This document shows, in pieces, positions 18,550 through 28,874 of a DNA stretch of 64,000 bases. Where the stretch lies: the NCBI RefSeq assembly GCF_016056275.1, contig NZ_JAECZA010000232.1, forward strand, positions 1 through 64,000, written 5' to 3'. The first letter of the stretch is position 1. Each line of letters starts with the position of its first letter. A program made the translations under genes and the position numbers. Under the pieces are notes generated by a model. The model had not been told where the DNA came from. It worked only from the letters and a program-made list of their open reading frames with translations, and made no database searches. The stretch is from Dendronalium phyllosphericum CENA369 (GTDB lineage: Bacteria; Cyanobacteriota; Cyanobacteriia; Cyanobacteriales; Nostocaceae).

Positions 18550-18789
18550 CTACTTTTTCTTTTTGCCGCCAGAGCTTTGTTCGCCCGACATACCGTATTT
18601 GCGAAGGAAGCGCTCTACTCGACCTTCAGTATCAATAATCTTCTGAGTACCAGTGTAAAAAGGATGGTTTCCAGACCAAACATCTACGTGTAATTCTGGT
18701 TTAGTAGAACCAACAGTCATCACAACTTGACCGTTGCAATATACTTTCGCGTCTGGATACCACTTGGGATGAATATCAGATTTAGCCAT
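18550..18789 (-). CDS. rpmE: Ribosomal protein bL31
   Basis: This 79-residue large-subunit protein starts MAKSDIHPKWYPDAK at the ATG at 18789, preceded by AAGGAAC. The longer frame to 18837 is not homologous. It contains the conserved VDVWSGNHPFYTG block. Only one Cys is present (YCNG), so it is a zinc-free (C-) form. It lies between rpsI and prfA. Confidence 0.96.
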   Translation of the reverse strand: MAKSDIHPKWYPDAKVYCNGQVVMTVGSTKPELHVDVWSGNHPFYTGTQKIIDTEGRVERFLRKYGMSGEQSSGGKKKK

Positions 18790-18961
18790 TGTTCCTTTTG
18801 TGGTGAATCTATATAAATTATAACTTTCAAGTCTCAAATGGGATTAGGGACTGGGGACTACGTAAGAAGAGGAAAGTTTAAATCGATAATTCTTCCCAAT
18901 CCCCAATCCCCGATTCCCATTGCCCCTAATCCCCAGAGGGGACCCCGAGTTCCCCAATAGC

Positions 18962-19378
18962 CTATCGCTTCGAGTACTGAGGTGCTTTGCGGGCTTTGTG
19001 CAAACCATATTTTTTCCGTTCTTTTGCCCGTGGATCGCGAGTTAAATAACCTTCAGTTTTTAAAGGTGGGCGATTGTCTGGGTCTAGTTGACATAAAGCA
19101 CGCGCAACTCCCAAACGAACAGAGTCAGCTTGTCCGGTCAAGCCACCGCCTTCTGCTTTTACTAAAATGTCATACTCGTTTTCTAGTCCGAGAGTTTCTA
19201 AAGGCGCTTTAATAACTCCCAGGTAATTGGCATTGAACTGGAAGTACAAATCTCCAGGCTTACCATTCACAATCAGTTGACCGCTACCGGGAACCAAGCG
19301 TACCCGTGCTACTGCGGACTTACGACGACCAGTACCCCAGTACACGGCGCGACCGCTATTGCTTTCTGCTACTACCAT
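18962..19378 (-). CDS. rpsI: Ribosomal protein uS9
   Basis: This 138-residue small-subunit protein has a C-terminal basic tail ([11 protein letters not shown]) that reaches the P-site tRNA. Conserved [14 protein letters not shown] and [14 protein letters not shown] are present. Its ATG overlaps the rplM stop by one base, a classic coupled rplM-rpsI pair. Confidence 0.98.
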   Translation of the reverse strand: MVVAESNSGRAVYWGTGRRKSAVARVRLVPGSGQLIVNGKPGDLYFQFNANYLGVIKAPLETLGLENEYDILVKAEGGGLTGQADSVRLGVARALCQLDPDNRPPLKTEGYLTRDPRAKERKKYGLHKARKAPQYSKR

Positions 19379-19839
19379 TAATTTTCTACTCCAGGAATTG
19401 TATTAAGTATTAATTCTTTGGGTTTTTGCGCTGTGTGGGGATGAGTCGGCCCTGCGTAAACTTTCAATTTTGTAAACAAGTGTTTACCCAAGCTATTTTT
19501 AGGTAGCATACCTTTAACAGCATGTTCGACAATCCGTTCTGGTAAACGTTGTTGCAATTTGGCAAAGGTTTCTGTCTTCATCCCACCGGGACGACCAGAA
19601 TGGCGGTGGTAGACTTTCTGAGTACGCTTTTTACCAGTGACTGCGACTTTTTCAGCGTTGACGACAATTACGAAGTCACCTGTATCTAAGTGAGGAGTAT
19701 ATTCAGCTTTCTTTTTGCCTCTCAAGATTTGGGCGACTTCACTGGCGAGGCGACCGAGGCGTTGGTCAGTAGCATCTACTACGTACCACTCACGCTCAAG
19801 GGATTCTTGAGGAGGAAGGTATGTTTTACTTGTTGTCAT
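19378..19839 (-). CDS. rplM: Ribosomal protein uL13
   Basis: This 153-residue early-assembly protein of the large subunit has the conserved [19 protein letters not shown] start and the [19 protein letters not shown]-like block near the C terminus. It is coupled to rpsI by a one-base overlap. Its upstream spacer is a run of STRR heptamers. Confidence 0.98.
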   Translation of the reverse strand: MTTSKTYLPPQESLEREWYVVDATDQRLGRLASEVAQILRGKKKAEYTPHLDTGDFVIVVNAEKVAVTGKKRTQKVYHRHSGRPGGMKTETFAKLQQRLPERIVEHAVKGMLPKNSLGKHLFTKLKVYAGPTHPHTAQKPKELILNTIPGVEN

Positions 19840-19840
19840 T

Positions 19841-19926
19841 TGTTAGTTGTCAGTTGTTAGTTGTTAATTGTTAGTTGTCAGTTGTTAGTTGTCAGTTCTA
19901 ATAACGACTGACTACTGACTACTGAC
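19841..19926. repeat. STRR heptamers (TTGTCAG/TTGTTAG) between truA and rplM
   Basis: About ten tandem or near-tandem units of TTGTCAG, TTGTTAG and TTGTTAA, then ACTGACT repeats in the opposite sense. They fill the truA-rplM spacer. Such short tandem heptamers are characteristic of heterocystous cyanobacteria. Confidence 0.88.
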
Positions 19927-20746
19927 TAATAACTAGCTTTGGCAGGGTGTCGTACCAAATCTCGCTCTTGAAGGGAAAATCTGGATATCCGACTCGTAAC
20001 AGGCATAAGCCTTGCGGAGGTGCGGCGTGTTTCACTTCTTCTCGGCGTTGTTCTTTCCAGAGTTCGGTGAAGCTAGCCAGCGTCCGCTGTCCGGAGCCGA
20101 CTTGCGCCAGCATTCCTACCAAAAGGCGTACCATACCATATAAAAATCCATCTGCCTGTATTTCAATATGGATAAATGGCCCGCTGCGAAGACATTCCGC
20201 TGCTTGCACCTCAACCCAGGAATGCGATCGCTTTGAGCCTGCACGGTGAAAAGCAGCTAAATGATGCTTTCCCAAAAGAGGTTTCAGGGCAGCTTGGATT
20301 AAGGATTCATCCAGAGGTGCATAATAATAATGCCAACTGAAGGGTTTCACGAACAAGTTCGGTCGATCTTCAGTGTATATTGTGTAGCGATACCGTCGAT
20401 AAGCTGCACTAAAGCGAGCGTGCCAACGATTATCTACACTAGCTGAAGCTCTTACTAATATATCTGGGGGCAGATAGCTGTTCAGAACTGTGGCCCACTT
20501 GTGAGCCGGAATCAAACCTGTAGCTTCAAAATGGGCGACTTGAGCGGCAGCATGAACTCCAGCATCAGTACGCCCAGCACCATGCAGTGTTACATGATGT
20601 CCAAGAATTTTAGCGATCGCTATTTCAATCTCTTCTTGAACTGTACGATGTTTCTTCTGCCGTTGCCAGCCATGAAAATGAGTGCCCAAGTATTGAATTA
20701 CCAGGGCCACTCGCTGAGTTGGTGTAGGCTGGTGGCTATCTAACAT
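19919..20746 (-). CDS. truA: tRNA pseudouridine(38-40) synthase TruA
   Basis: TruA converts U38-U40 of tRNA anticodon arms to pseudouridine. The 275-residue protein has the catalytic Asp in GAGRTDAGVHA, the GTHFHGWQRQ opening and the FLYGMVRLLVG segment. It sits in the superoperon between rplQ and rplM, a usual cyanobacterial order. ATG start at 20746. Confidence 0.97.
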   Translation of the reverse strand: MLDSHQPTPTQRVALVIQYLGTHFHGWQRQKKHRTVQEEIEIAIAKILGHHVTLHGAGRTDAGVHAAAQVAHFEATGLIPAHKWATVLNSYLPPDILVRASASVDNRWHARFSAAYRRYRYTIYTEDRPNLFVKPFSWHYYYAPLDESLIQAALKPLLGKHHLAAFHRAGSKRSHSWVEVQAAECLRSGPFIHIEIQADGFLYGMVRLLVGMLAQVGSGQRTLASFTELWKEQRREEVKHAAPPQGLCLLRVGYPDFPFKSEIWYDTLPKLVISQ

Positions 20747-20812
20747 AGAATTAACTCTAGGCTGAGGTCGGAAGTATCGAGTTATGAAGTCTCAAACAAC
20801 TGAGCCATATTA

Positions 20813-20847
20813 CCCTTCTGCTTCTGCTTCTGCCTTCTGCCTTCTTC
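20813..20847. repeat. CTTCTGC tandem heptamers
   Basis: Four to five units of CTTCTGC/CTTCTGCC in the rplQ-truA spacer reach the end of the rplQ coding region. The same unit recurs at 53260-53293. Confidence 0.85.
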
Positions 20848-21197
20848 TAAACCAGTTCAATAATTGCCATCTCAGCATTATCTCCCCGACGAGGTACGGT
20901 GTGGAGAATCCGGGTATAACCACCTTGGCGGTTAGCGTACCGAGTCGGCGCTTGCTCAAACAAAGCATGAACCAGTTGTTTGTCGTAGATGTAACCAAGA
21001 GCCGCCCGACGTGATTCTAAGGAGCCGTCTTTAGCTAAGGTAATCATTTTATCTACTTCGCTTCGCAGTACTTTAGCTCTAACTAAAGTAGTGGTAATCC
21101 GACCATGACGGATCAGTTCAGTAGTCAGCGCCCGCAACAGAGCGCGGCGCTGATCGGCTGGTTTACTGAGTTTTTTGACTCGATTGCGGTGACGCAT
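20847..21197 (-). CDS. rplQ: Ribosomal protein bL17
   Basis: This 116-residue large-subunit protein starts [20 protein letters not shown], and contains the conserved [11 protein letters not shown] block and the C-terminal [10 protein letters not shown]. It directly follows rpoA on the same strand with a 34-base gap. Confidence 0.98.
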   Translation of the reverse strand: MRHRNRVKKLSKPADQRRALLRALTTELIRHGRITTTLVRAKVLRSEVDKMITLAKDGSLESRRAALGYIYDKQLVHALFEQAPTRYANRQGGYTRILHTVPRRGDNAEMAIIELV

Positions 21198-21231
21198 AAG
21201 AATGCACTATGTTATGATTAACGGTTTTAGC

Positions 21232-22185
21232 TTAACTGTGTTTAGACCCTCTTTCTTGTGGCAGGGTAATGCCTAAGCGTCGCTGTAAAGCTTCAACAAC
21301 TTCTTCTGCTGACTTCTGACCAAAGTTTTTAATTTCTAACAGGTCTTCTTGGGTATAATCCAATAAGTCGGCCACAGAGTTAACTTGCGCTCGCTTGAGA
21401 CAGTTATACGCCCGTACAGAAAGTTGCAACTCTTCGATAGGAATTTGAGCAGTGGGGTCGTCCGGAATTTCTGAGTCTGGGCCGGGTTGGTCGAGGGAGA
21501 TATCTTTTAGGGGGTTGAATAACTCTACCAAGATCCCAGCGGCTGAGGATAGTGCTTCTTGAGGCGAGACACTACCATTTGTCCAAACTTCCAATAAAAG
21601 TCGATCTTTTGTAATAGAGCTAGAGCCATCTCCACGGGCTTCCTCGACACTATAGTTAACTTTCCGCACTGGCATAAATACCGAGTCGATTTGCAGAAAA
21701 TCCAAAGATGTCGCTTCCTCACGCCCGCGCTCTACGGTACGATACCCTTTGCCTTTCTCGATCCGAAATTCCATTTCCAGTTTGCCGCCCTCTGCTAAGG
21801 TGGCTACATACTGGGTGGGATCGATGACTTCTACTTCACTGGGTAAATCAAAATGAGCCACAGTGACTGTAGCAGGCCCGTTTACGAGCAATCTACCAAT
21901 CTGGGGTTGCGATGAATAGCTTTTGAGGATTACTTCCTTCATTTTCATGAGGATTTCCAACACGTCTTCGCGCACGCCCGGAACTGTCGCAAACTCGTGT
22001 GTAACGCCTGCAATCCGCACTGCTGTAACTGCTGTCCCCTCTAGATTGGACAGTAAAACCCGCCGCAGCGCGTTGCCAACTGTTGTTCCTTGACCGCGCT
22101 CTAGAGGTTCCAGAACAAATTTACTATAATGGCTTCGACTTTCCTCTGTATTAGACTCTACACATTCAATTTGAAACTGCGCCAC
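21232..22185 (-). CDS. rpoA: RNA polymerase alpha subunit
   Basis: Alpha nucleates RNA polymerase assembly and contacts upstream DNA and activators. The 317-residue protein has the N-terminal dimerisation domain (FVLEPLERGQGTTVGNALRR) and a C-terminal domain with LQLSVRAYNCLKRAQ and LLEIKNFGQKSAEEV, joined by an acidic linker. Both domains are intact. A 354-base spacer separates it from rpsK, longer than most in this operon. Confidence 0.98.
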   Translation of the reverse strand: MAQFQIECVESNTEESRSHYSKFVLEPLERGQGTTVGNALRRVLLSNLEGTAVTAVRIAGVTHEFATVPGVREDVLEILMKMKEVILKSYSSQPQIGRLLVNGPATVTVAHFDLPSEVEVIDPTQYVATLAEGGKLEMEFRIEKGKGYRTVERGREEATSLDFLQIDSVFMPVRKVNYSVEEARGDGSSSITKDRLLLEVWTNGSVSPQEALSSAAGILVELFNPLKDISLDQPGPDSEIPDDPTAQIPIEELQLSVRAYNCLKRAQVNSVADLLDYTQEDLLEIKNFGQKSAEEVVEALQRRLGITLPQERGSKHS

Positions 22186-22539
22186 GGAGTAGCCTCCCTT
22201 GTGTTAAGGTGCTGCTAGCAGGCAAATCAATTGCCTCTCGAAATTTAATTTACTTTATTGCCTTGAGATGCCTTTAGGTGTATCAAATTGCCAATATACG
22301 ATCGGCGTGTTTGATATTCCTAATTTAGGTCTCCAAGCGATTGTCATTTTGGGTTATCCAAAGTTGAGCAGCCCTCCTAAGTTAGGAAGAGCTGATTTGC
22401 TTGCGATCGCCCAATCTGTGCTTCATTTGTTTCGCACTCACCCTGCTTGACAGTTTGTATGCCAAACGCTCAAGCAACCATTTCAGGTGACTTTTCTTGG
22501 CTCAAACTTTTCGCCTACATACCGCCTCACAGGTTGTAT
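22186..22539. other. Long spacer between rpsK and rpoA
   Basis: 354 bases without a supported gene. A HIP1-like site lies near 22404. Its length suggests an internal promoter for rpoA or an RNA processing region, but I see no clear hairpin. Confidence 0.45.
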
Positions 22540-22935
22540 TTAAACTCGGCGACGCTTGGGAGGACGGCAACCATTGTGAGGAATGGGGGTAATATCCCGA
22601 ATCAGTGTAATTTCCAGTCCTGCTCCTTGGAGTGCCCGAATAGCAGTTTCTCTACCTGCTCCCGGCCCGCTGACCATCACCTCAATTTGCCGCATCCCTT
22701 GATCTATAGCTCGACGTGCTGCACTTTCAGCAGCGGTTTGGGCTGCAAAGGGAGTTCCCTTTTTTGCACCTTTAAAACCGCTAGAACCAGCACTGGCCCA
22801 AGAGATGACATCTCCGTTTTGATCGGTAATGGTGACAATGCTATTGTTGAAAGTAGACTGGATGTAGGCCATTCCGTTGGGAACGTTCCGCTTCTGTTTT
22901 TTACTCCCAGTTTTTTTAGTTGGTTGTCTTGCCAT
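22540..22935 (-). CDS. rpsK: Ribosomal protein uS11
   Basis: This 131-residue platform protein of the small subunit shows [21 protein letters not shown] and the C-terminal [18 protein letters not shown]. Placed between rpsM and rpoA as in most bacteria. Confidence 0.98.
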   Translation of the reverse strand: MARQPTKKTGSKKQKRNVPNGMAYIQSTFNNSIVTITDQNGDVISWASAGSSGFKGAKKGTPFAAQTAAESAARRAIDQGMRQIEVMVSGPGAGRETAIRALQGAGLEITLIRDITPIPHNGCRPPKRRRV

Positions 22936-22989
22936 GTTTGTTCGATTAATTTAAGGTAAAACTTGCTCTGATTAGCAAGGGTTGAAGAA

Positions 22990-23370
22990 TTATTTGCCTG
23001 GAGCCTTCTTCTTACCTGCCACTGTCTGCCTTCTGCCCCGACGGGTTCTAGCATTCGTGCGGGTTCTTTGGCCCCTAACTGGTAAGCCCATGCGATGACG
23101 GCGGCCTCTATAAGCTCCAATGTCGATTAAGCGCTTGATGTTCATTGCCTCTAAGCGCCGCAGATCCCCTTCAACTTGATAGTTGCTTTCTACTTCGCCT
23201 CGCAGGGCTGCCACATCAGCATCATTTAGGTCTTTAACGCGGGTGTCTGGGTTTACGCCTGTAGCCGCTAGAATTTCCTGCGATCTGGATAACCCAATTC
23301 CGTAGATATAAGTCAGACCAATCTCAACGCGTTTATCGCGTGGAAGGTCTACTCCGGCAATACGTGCCAC
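22990..23370 (-). CDS. rpsM: Ribosomal protein uS13
   Basis: This 126-residue small-subunit head protein begins at GTG 23370 ([14 protein letters not shown]), preceded by GGGAGAG. The longer open frame to 23469 is not conserved. It has the TYIYGIGL motif, [19 protein letters not shown], and a basic tail. Confidence 0.97.
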   Translation of the reverse strand: MARIAGVDLPRDKRVEIGLTYIYGIGLSRSQEILAATGVNPDTRVKDLNDADVAALRGEVESNYQVEGDLRRLEAMNIKRLIDIGAYRGRRHRMGLPVRGQRTRTNARTRRGRRQTVAGKKKAPGK

Positions 23371-23488
23371 AATCAATCTCTCCCTATTTTTCTGGCAATT
23401 ACTGTTGCAAAAACGCGAAATTATCGCGTCTATACTTATTTTTGGTGACTGTGTGCGATCGCACCTCACTCTCAGAAATCTAAGAGCG

Positions 23489-23602
23489 CTATCCTTGACG
23501 TTGTTTGTGCTTGGGATTCACGCAAATCACCATCACGCGCCCACGACGGCGAATTACGTTACACTTTTCACAAATTTTCTTGACTGAGGCTCTAACTTTC
23601 AT
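23489..23602 (-). CDS. rpmJ: Ribosomal protein bL36
   Basis: This 37-codon gene begins [14 protein letters not shown] and ends NPKHKQRQG. It keeps the zinc ligands CxxC, a third Cys (VICVNPKH) and His. It lies between infA and rpsM, its normal place. Start is the ATG at 23602; stop TAG at 23489. Confidence 0.97.
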   Translation of the reverse strand: MKVRASVKKICEKCNVIRRRGRVMVICVNPKHKQRQG

Positions 23603-23718
23603 GCCTTTTCTAACTGACTCCAAATAGCAAATTATAGCATTTCTATGGACATTTATTCAGTTAAATGAATGAGTAAAACCAAAAAAAATGGTTTTATGGT
23701 ATCTTCTACATATACTTG

Positions 23719-23859
23719 TTACTTCTTACGAAACCGATAGGTAACTCTGCTTTTTGTCATGTCAGCACTGTCAAACTTCACTCTGACGCGATCGCCAAGT
23801 AAAATTTCGATCTATTGACAGTTCGCGGGGAGATAAGCCAAGACTAAATAGCCATTGTT
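23719..23859 (-). pseudogene. Decayed second copy of infA (3' part)
   Basis: The minus strand reads NNGYLVLAYLPANCQ-stop-IEILLGDRVRVKF and ends TKSRVTYRFRKK. This aligns with the real infA product from [13 protein letters not shown] to [12 protein letters not shown]. An in-frame TAG and a loss of two codons break the OB fold, and the N-terminal ~27 codons are missing. It lies just downstream of the intact infA, between it and rpmJ. Divergence is considerable (roughly 55-60 percent identity over the last 30 residues by eye), so it is an old or foreign duplicate. Confidence 0.85.
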
Positions 23860-23904
23860 CGGTTAAATAATTTACTTGCCTCCGATGAAGATATTAAGTT
23901 GCAT

Positions 23905-24129
23905 TTACTTCTTACGCAAACGGTAGGTGATTCTACCTTTAGTTAAGTCGTAAGGAGTTAATTCTACCTTGACGCGATCGCCAGGTAAAATCTTGATGTA
24001 ATTGCGGCGAATCTTGCCGGAGATATGTGCTAAAACGTTAAAGCCATTGTCCAAGTCAACGCGAAACATCGCATTGGGCAAAGACTCTGTAACCGTGCCT
24101 TCCATTTCAATCAAATCTTGCTTAGACAA
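23905..24129 (-). CDS. infA: Translation initiation factor IF-1
   Basis: IF-1 binds the A site of the 30S subunit during initiation. The 74-residue OB-fold protein is typical: [20 protein letters not shown] and [18 protein letters not shown]. The start codon is TTG at 24129, with GAGG about ten bases upstream; no ATG or GTG is available at the right place. A broken second copy follows it. Confidence 0.97.
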
Positions 24130-24298
24130 TTATTTTTTCCTCAACTCAACATTCTCCTGTTCAGCCGCAGCACATAGCTGCAAGAGAACACATTTTAAAA
24201 AATATATCAACAGTTTCTTAATATATCTTAGCTAAAATCGATCTACTTCCTGTCAGGTAGGAAGTAGTGAATCTTCACTACTCCCGAATCCTTTCTTC

Positions 24299-24850
24299 TC
24301 AAGCGATTACCTTGTGAAGTTCGCTAGTTACTTCTTCTTGGGGTTGGTCGCCGTTAACAGTTAGGAGCTTTTGGCGATCGCGGTAGTAATCTATTAAAGG
24401 AGCGGTTTCCGTGCGGTAAACTTCTAGACGACGACGAATCACTTCTTCGCTATCATCTTTTCGTCCCCTAGCCAGTAAACGTGCTACCACAACTTCATCT
24501 GGCGCATCCAAATTAACTACCTTTTCGCCACTTTGATGGATTTTTTCCAGCAGTTCTTCTAGAAAAACTGCTTGTGTCACTTTGCGAGGAAAACCATCCA
24601 AAATCCAACCAGATTGGGCATCTGGCTGGTTAAGACGCTCCTGAACCAAATCCTGTACGAGCTGGTCTGGAACTAACTCGCCGCTATCTACATAGTTTTG
24701 AGCTTTGATTCCCAACGGAGTTTGCTCTTTCATGGCTTGCCTTAATATTTCACCTGTGGAAATATGGGGGATATGTAGGTTTTCAGCCAAAGTTTGAGAT
24801 TGAGTTCCTTTACCAGATCCAGGCGGCCCCAAGAAGATTAATCGCGTCAC
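24299..24850 (-). CDS. adk: Adenylate kinase (short form)
   Basis: This enzyme catalyses ATP + AMP to 2 ADP. The 183-residue protein has the P-loop [10 protein letters not shown], the AMP-binding STGEILR region and the LID Arg region [17 protein letters not shown], with a short LID instead of the zinc-type insert. Its start overlaps the secY stop by one base (TAATG), as in many bacteria. Confidence 0.98.
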   Translation of the reverse strand: MTRLIFLGPPGSGKGTQSQTLAENLHIPHISTGEILRQAMKEQTPLGIKAQNYVDSGELVPDQLVQDLVQERLNQPDAQSGWILDGFPRKVTQAVFLEELLEKIHQSGEKVVNLDAPDEVVVARLLARGRKDDSEEVIRRRLEVYRTETAPLIDYYRDRQKLLTVNGDQPQEEVTSELHKVIA

Positions 24851-26163
24851 TATTGTTTCACCATTCCTTCATAGCGCTGAGAAATAACATAAGTTTGAAC
24901 TTGTTTGGCTGTATCAATCGCCACACCGACCAAAATTAGTAAAGAGGTAGCACCCAATCCTTTAAAGGTTGGCACTCCCAAAGAACTTTCGACAGCGGTG
25001 GGGATAATAGCAACAAAGCCCAAAAAGATAGCACCTAAAAAAGTAAGTCGATTGATCACCCGTTCTATATACTCACTAGTCGCCTTACCTGGACGGATAC
25101 CCGGAATACTAGAACCCATTTTCTTCAAGTTCTGCGCTACATCTACTGGATTGACAATCAATGAAGAATAGAAGTAGCTGAAGAAAACAATTGAGGTTAA
25201 GTAAACCAAGGCATAAGCCCAAGGTGCAGAACCACCAGGACTCAAGTAAGTGTTGACAATATTTGCTATTTCCGGGTTTTTGGTGAAATTGGCGATTAAA
25301 AGTGGCAAACTCAGGATGGCTGCTGCAAAAATAATCGGCATTACACCGCCGGAATTGAGCCGCAGTGGTAGATAGCTACGCTGTTCTGCTAAAACTCGCC
25401 GACCAACTTGGCGACGGGCTGAAATAATTGGGATGCGGCGAATGCCTTCTTGAACAAAGACAATACCAACAATCGTTGCCAGGAATACCAGCACCAGCAC
25501 AATCACGCGACCAATTATTTCTCTGCCGCCAACTTGCACCAAATCAATGGTATCGCCTAATGATTTGGGTAATGAAGCGACAATGTTGACAAAAATCAGC
25601 AATGATGCTCCGTTACCAATACCGCGTTCTGTGATCAGTTCCGATGCCCACATGACGAACATTGAACCGGCAGTCAAGGCGATCGCAGTTTCAGCTACAA
25701 ATAGCGGACCTGGAGTTAAAGCAAATTGCTGCAAGAATAAAGCTGAAAAAGCTGTACTTTGAACAATTGCCCAACCTACAGTCACATAACGTGTAATTTG
25801 GGAGATTTTCCGCCGACCTGCTTCGCCTTCGTTTTTCTGTAAATTTTCTAAAGATGGAATTGCAGCGGTTAGTAATTGGATGATAATGGACGCATTAATG
25901 AAGGGCAAAATTCCCAAAGCAAAGACTCCCAAAGTCGAAAGTCCTCGCCCAGAAAATATATCTAATAAACCAAATATGGAATTATTGCCCGAAATAGCTT
26001 CGTGAAACCGCTCTCTATTAATACCGGGTACGGGCAGAAAGATGCCCAGACGCACCAAAATTAAAATACCGACGGTGACAAGCAGCCTACCTCTGAGTCC
26101 AGCTGCTTGTGCCATCTGCATAAAAGTTTCTTGAGCCGTTGGGGCTTTATCTCGACTGATCAT
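24850..26163 (-). CDS. secY: Preprotein translocase subunit SecY
   Basis: SecY forms the protein-conducting channel in the plasma and thylakoid membranes. The 437-residue protein has ten hydrophobic segments, the plug region near [10 protein letters not shown], the conserved loop [13 protein letters not shown], and the [19 protein letters not shown] motif before the last helices. Located between rplO and adk; a 105-base repeat-rich spacer separates it from rplO. Confidence 0.98.
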   Translation of the reverse strand: MISRDKAPTAQETFMQMAQAAGLRGRLLVTVGILILVRLGIFLPVPGINRERFHEAISGNNSIFGLLDIFSGRGLSTLGVFALGILPFINASIIIQLLTAAIPSLENLQKNEGEAGRRKISQITRYVTVGWAIVQSTAFSALFLQQFALTPGPLFVAETAIALTAGSMFVMWASELITERGIGNGASLLIFVNIVASLPKSLGDTIDLVQVGGREIIGRVIVLVLVFLATIVGIVFVQEGIRRIPIISARRQVGRRVLAEQRSYLPLRLNSGGVMPIIFAAAILSLPLLIANFTKNPEIANIVNTYLSPGGSAPWAYALVYLTSIVFFSYFYSSLIVNPVDVAQNLKKMGSSIPGIRPGKATSEYIERVINRLTFLGAIFLGFVAIIPTAVESSLGVPTFKGLGATSLLILVGVAIDTAKQVQTYVISQRYEGMVKQ

Positions 26164-26268
26164 AGAGTGCTACCTTTGGAGTATGAAGTCTGAAGTGTGA
26201 AGTCCAAAGTTTGAAGTATAGAATGTGAAGTCTAAATTGTTCATCCTTTATCCTTCATCCTTCATTCT

Positions 26269-26712
26269 TTATAAAACTTCACAACTTCCACCAGCTGCCT
26301 CAATTTTGCTACGAGCTTGACCCGTAAAAGCTGCTGCTTGTACCTTAAGAGGCACATTTAATTCGCCATTACCTAAAATTTTCAATGGCCCTTTGACGGC
26401 AGTCAGAATTCCTGCTGTTTTCAAAGAGGTCAAATTTACTTCTGTATTGGCAGGAAGAGAAGCTAGCTTCTCTACATTAATCGTAGTGTAATTCTTCCGA
26501 TTCACAATCGGAAAGCCCTTCAGTTTGGGTAGACGACGGTACAACGGCTGTTGACCTCCTTCAAAACCCGGTCGAGTACTGCTACCAGAACGAGATTTTT
26601 GACCTCTCATACCCAAACCAGCACTAGCACCTTGTCCGGCGGAAATCCCTCTCGCTACACGGCGGCGGCGCTTTTTTGAGCCTTTTTGGGGCTTAACATC
26701 GTTGAGTCTCAT
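26269..26712 (-). CDS. rplO: Ribosomal protein uL15
   Basis: This 147-residue large-subunit protein has the basic, Gly-rich N terminus ([15 protein letters not shown]...[11 protein letters not shown]) that threads through 23S rRNA and the C-terminal [12 protein letters not shown]. No rpmD (L30) gene precedes it, normal for cyanobacteria. Confidence 0.98.
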   Translation of the reverse strand: MRLNDVKPQKGSKKRRRRVARGISAGQGASAGLGMRGQKSRSGSSTRPGFEGGQQPLYRRLPKLKGFPIVNRKNYTTINVEKLASLPANTEVNLTSLKTAGILTAVKGPLKILGNGELNVPLKVQAAAFTGQARSKIEAAGGSCEVL

Positions 26713-26747
26713 AAGCTAAAAATTGTCAGTTGTGAGTTGTGAGCTAG

Positions 26748-26826
26748 CGCGGTCTTGGGGGTTTCCCCCATAAGCGACTGGCGTTAGCGAAGCGTTAGCG
26801 ACGTAGGAGCGTCACCCGTAAGGGTC
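26748..26826. repeat. Composite dispersed repeat in the rplO-rpsE spacer
   Basis: The segment GCGGTCTTGGGGGTTTCCCCC is followed by GGCGTTAGCGAAGCGTTAGCG and then GCGTCACCCGTAAGGGTCAG. The first part recurs twice in altered form near 33866-33945 and the last part at 49850-49872. STRR heptamers abut it on both sides. Confidence 0.8.
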
Positions 26827-26867
26827 AGTTGTCAGTGTTTTTTAACTGATGACTAATGACCAATGAC

Positions 26868-27395
26868 TTAGATGATGTAGAGATTTTCAATAGCAATGCC
26901 GCGATCTTCAGCGACTTCAGCAAAAGTACGCAGTGTAGATAAGGCGTTAACTGCGGCTCTAGCATTATTAAGTGGATTATTGGAACCGAGTTGTTTAGCT
27001 AAGACGTTACGAACTCCGGCTAACTCCAATACAGTCCGGACAGCACCGCCAGCAATTACTCCAGTACCGGGTGCGGCAGGACGCATAATCACCTTAGCAC
27101 CGCCACCAATGCCATCAATGGGATGGGGAATCGAGTTGGATTTGGTGATTGGGATGTCGATTAGATGTTTTTTGCCATCAGCTACGCCTTTTTTCACAGC
27201 ACCGATGACATCTGAGGCTTTGCCTACTCCGACACCAACTTGACCGCGTTCGTTACCGACGACCACAATTGCTCGGAAGCTGAGTTTTTTACCTCCTTTA
27301 ACGACCTTGCTGACTCGTCGGATCTGGATGACTCGCTCTTGCCAGTTGGTTTCTTCTTTTTTTGCGCGATTAGCTTTACGACGACCAGTTGCCAT
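26868..27395 (-). CDS. rpsE: Ribosomal protein uS5
   Basis: This 175-residue small-subunit protein is important for decoding fidelity. The double-stranded RNA-binding fold shows [19 protein letters not shown] and the conserved [16 protein letters not shown] loop. It lies between rplR and rplO. Confidence 0.98.
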   Translation of the reverse strand: MATGRRKANRAKKEETNWQERVIQIRRVSKVVKGGKKLSFRAIVVVGNERGQVGVGVGKASDVIGAVKKGVADGKKHLIDIPITKSNSIPHPIDGIGGGAKVIMRPAAPGTGVIAGGAVRTVLELAGVRNVLAKQLGSNNPLNNARAAVNALSTLRTFAEVAEDRGIAIENLYII

Positions 27396-27411
27396 AATTA
27401 ATGCTCTCTAT

Positions 27412-27450
27412 TAGTCAGTTGTCAGTTGTCAGTTGTCAGTTGTCAGTTGC
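27412..27450. repeat. STRR heptamers TTGTCAG
   Basis: Five tandem GTCAGTT units in the 80-base rplR-rpsE spacer. Confidence 0.9.
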
Positions 27451-27475
27451 TACTGACTATTGACCACTGACCGAT

Positions 27476-27838
27476 TTAGAAATCTAAACCAGCCTCGCGT
27501 GCGGCCTCAGCTAGCGCTTTGACACGACCATGATATAAGTTACCACCGCGATCGAATACTACTTGGGTGATGCCTTTTTCTAGCGATCGCGCGGCAAGTA
27601 ATTTGCCGACTTGCGATGATGCTTCGCAGTTAGCTCCGGAAGCTAAACTAGATTTCAATTCAGGTTCTACACTTGATGCTGCCACTAAAGTATGATGCTT
27701 AGTATCATCAATTACTTGAGCGTAAATATGCTCGTTAGAGCGAAATACGGCTAAACGTGGGCGTTCTGAAGAACCGTGAACTTTGCCACGGATACGTCGA
27801 TGACGACGCTGTTTTGATTCTTTACGAGTAAGTTTCAT
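27476..27838 (-). CDS. rplR: Ribosomal protein uL18
   Basis: This 120-residue protein binds 5S rRNA. It has the basic start [20 protein letters not shown], the [24 protein letters not shown] block, and the C-terminal [17 protein letters not shown]. It starts 2 bases after the rplF stop, a coupled pair. Confidence 0.98.
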   Translation of the reverse strand: MKLTRKESKQRRHRRIRGKVHGSSERPRLAVFRSNEHIYAQVIDDTKHHTLVAASSVEPELKSSLASGANCEASSQVGKLLAARSLEKGITQVVFDRGGNLYHGRVKALAEAAREAGLDF

Positions 27839-27840
27839 TT

Positions 27841-28389
27841 TTACTTCTTACCACTCTTACCAGTCTTACCAGCTTTGCGTCTTACCACTTCGCCTGCATA
27901 GCGAATACCTTTACCTTTGTAAGGCTCTGGCGGACGAACATCACGAATTTTAGCCGCTGTGTTGCCGACTATTTCTTTGTCATAGCCGCTGACAATAACG
28001 TTAGTAGTTCCTTCCACTGCAAACTGAATTCCATCTGGTGGAGCAATTTGCACCTGATGGCTATAACCCATGTTCAAAACTAGGTTACGACCTTGAACTT
28101 GTGCCCGATAGCCCACACCTTGGATTTCCAAACGGCGTTGAAAACCTTGGGAAACTCCCTCGACCATATTGGCAACTAAAGTCCGGCTTAAACCGTGCAG
28201 TTGGCGGGAGGTACGAGATTCATCCCGACGGGTTACTTGTAATGTTTCCCCTTCTTGAGAGACTGTGACATTTACTGGTAGATTGCGAGAAAGTTCCCCC
28301 TTAGGCCCTTTCACAATTACCTTTGTGCCATCAATCGTTACTTGTACTTTAGCGGGAATAGTAATTGGACGTTTACCAATACGAGACAT
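27841..28389 (-). CDS. rplF: Ribosomal protein uL6
   Basis: This 182-residue large-subunit protein has two similar domains. It starts [15 protein letters not shown] and carries the conserved [16 protein letters not shown] near the end, which contacts the factor-binding region. Followed almost directly by rplR. Confidence 0.98.
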   Translation of the reverse strand: MSRIGKRPITIPAKVQVTIDGTKVIVKGPKGELSRNLPVNVTVSQEGETLQVTRRDESRTSRQLHGLSRTLVANMVEGVSQGFQRRLEIQGVGYRAQVQGRNLVLNMGYSHQVQIAPPDGIQFAVEGTTNVIVSGYDKEIVGNTAAKIRDVRPPEPYKGKGIRYAGEVVRRKAGKTGKSGKK

Positions 28390-28452
28390 GACTTTTATCC
28401 TTTGTCATTTGTCAGTTGTCAGTAGTCTTTACTAATGACTAATGACTAATAA

Positions 28453-28854
28453 TTACCAAACGTAGCAAAGTACTTCACCACCCAAGTTCTGACGACGTGC
28501 TTCGCGGTCTGTCATGATGCCACTGGATGTAGAAATAATGGCAATGCCAATGCCACCTAGTACCCTTGGTAATTCTTTTCTGTTGGAATACACGCGCAAA
28601 CCAGGTTTACTAATTCGCTTTAAGGTGGTAATCAGAGGCTGACGATTTTTACCCTTATATTTCAGGGAAATCACCAGATTCCGCTTTATTCCTTCTCCTG
28701 CTTCCTCAAATTCAGAAATAAAACCTTCCTCCCGCAGTACTTTGGCAATACTACGTGTCATTTTTGTGGCTGGCACTTGTGTAGTTTGATGCCTTGCCAA
28801 ATTAGCATTGCGGATGCGCGTCAGCATATCTGCAATTGTGTCGTTAGCCGCCAT
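28453..28854 (-). CDS. rpsH: Ribosomal protein uS8
   Basis: This 133-residue small-subunit assembly protein begins [17 protein letters not shown] and has the C-terminal [13 protein letters not shown] signature. It follows rplE directly; no rpsN lies between them, which is usual for cyanobacteria. Confidence 0.98.
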   Translation of the reverse strand: MAANDTIADMLTRIRNANLARHQTTQVPATKMTRSIAKVLREEGFISEFEEAGEGIKRNLVISLKYKGKNRQPLITTLKRISKPGLRVYSNRKELPRVLGGIGIAIISTSSGIMTDREARRQNLGGEVLCYVW

Positions 28855-28874
28855 CGTTCCCTCTTTAGATGAAC

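Noticed and set aside
22447-22959. Plus-strand frame of 170 codons opposite rpsK
   Set aside because: It is antisense to a conserved ribosomal protein gene and rich in Ser/Cys as typical of shadow frames.
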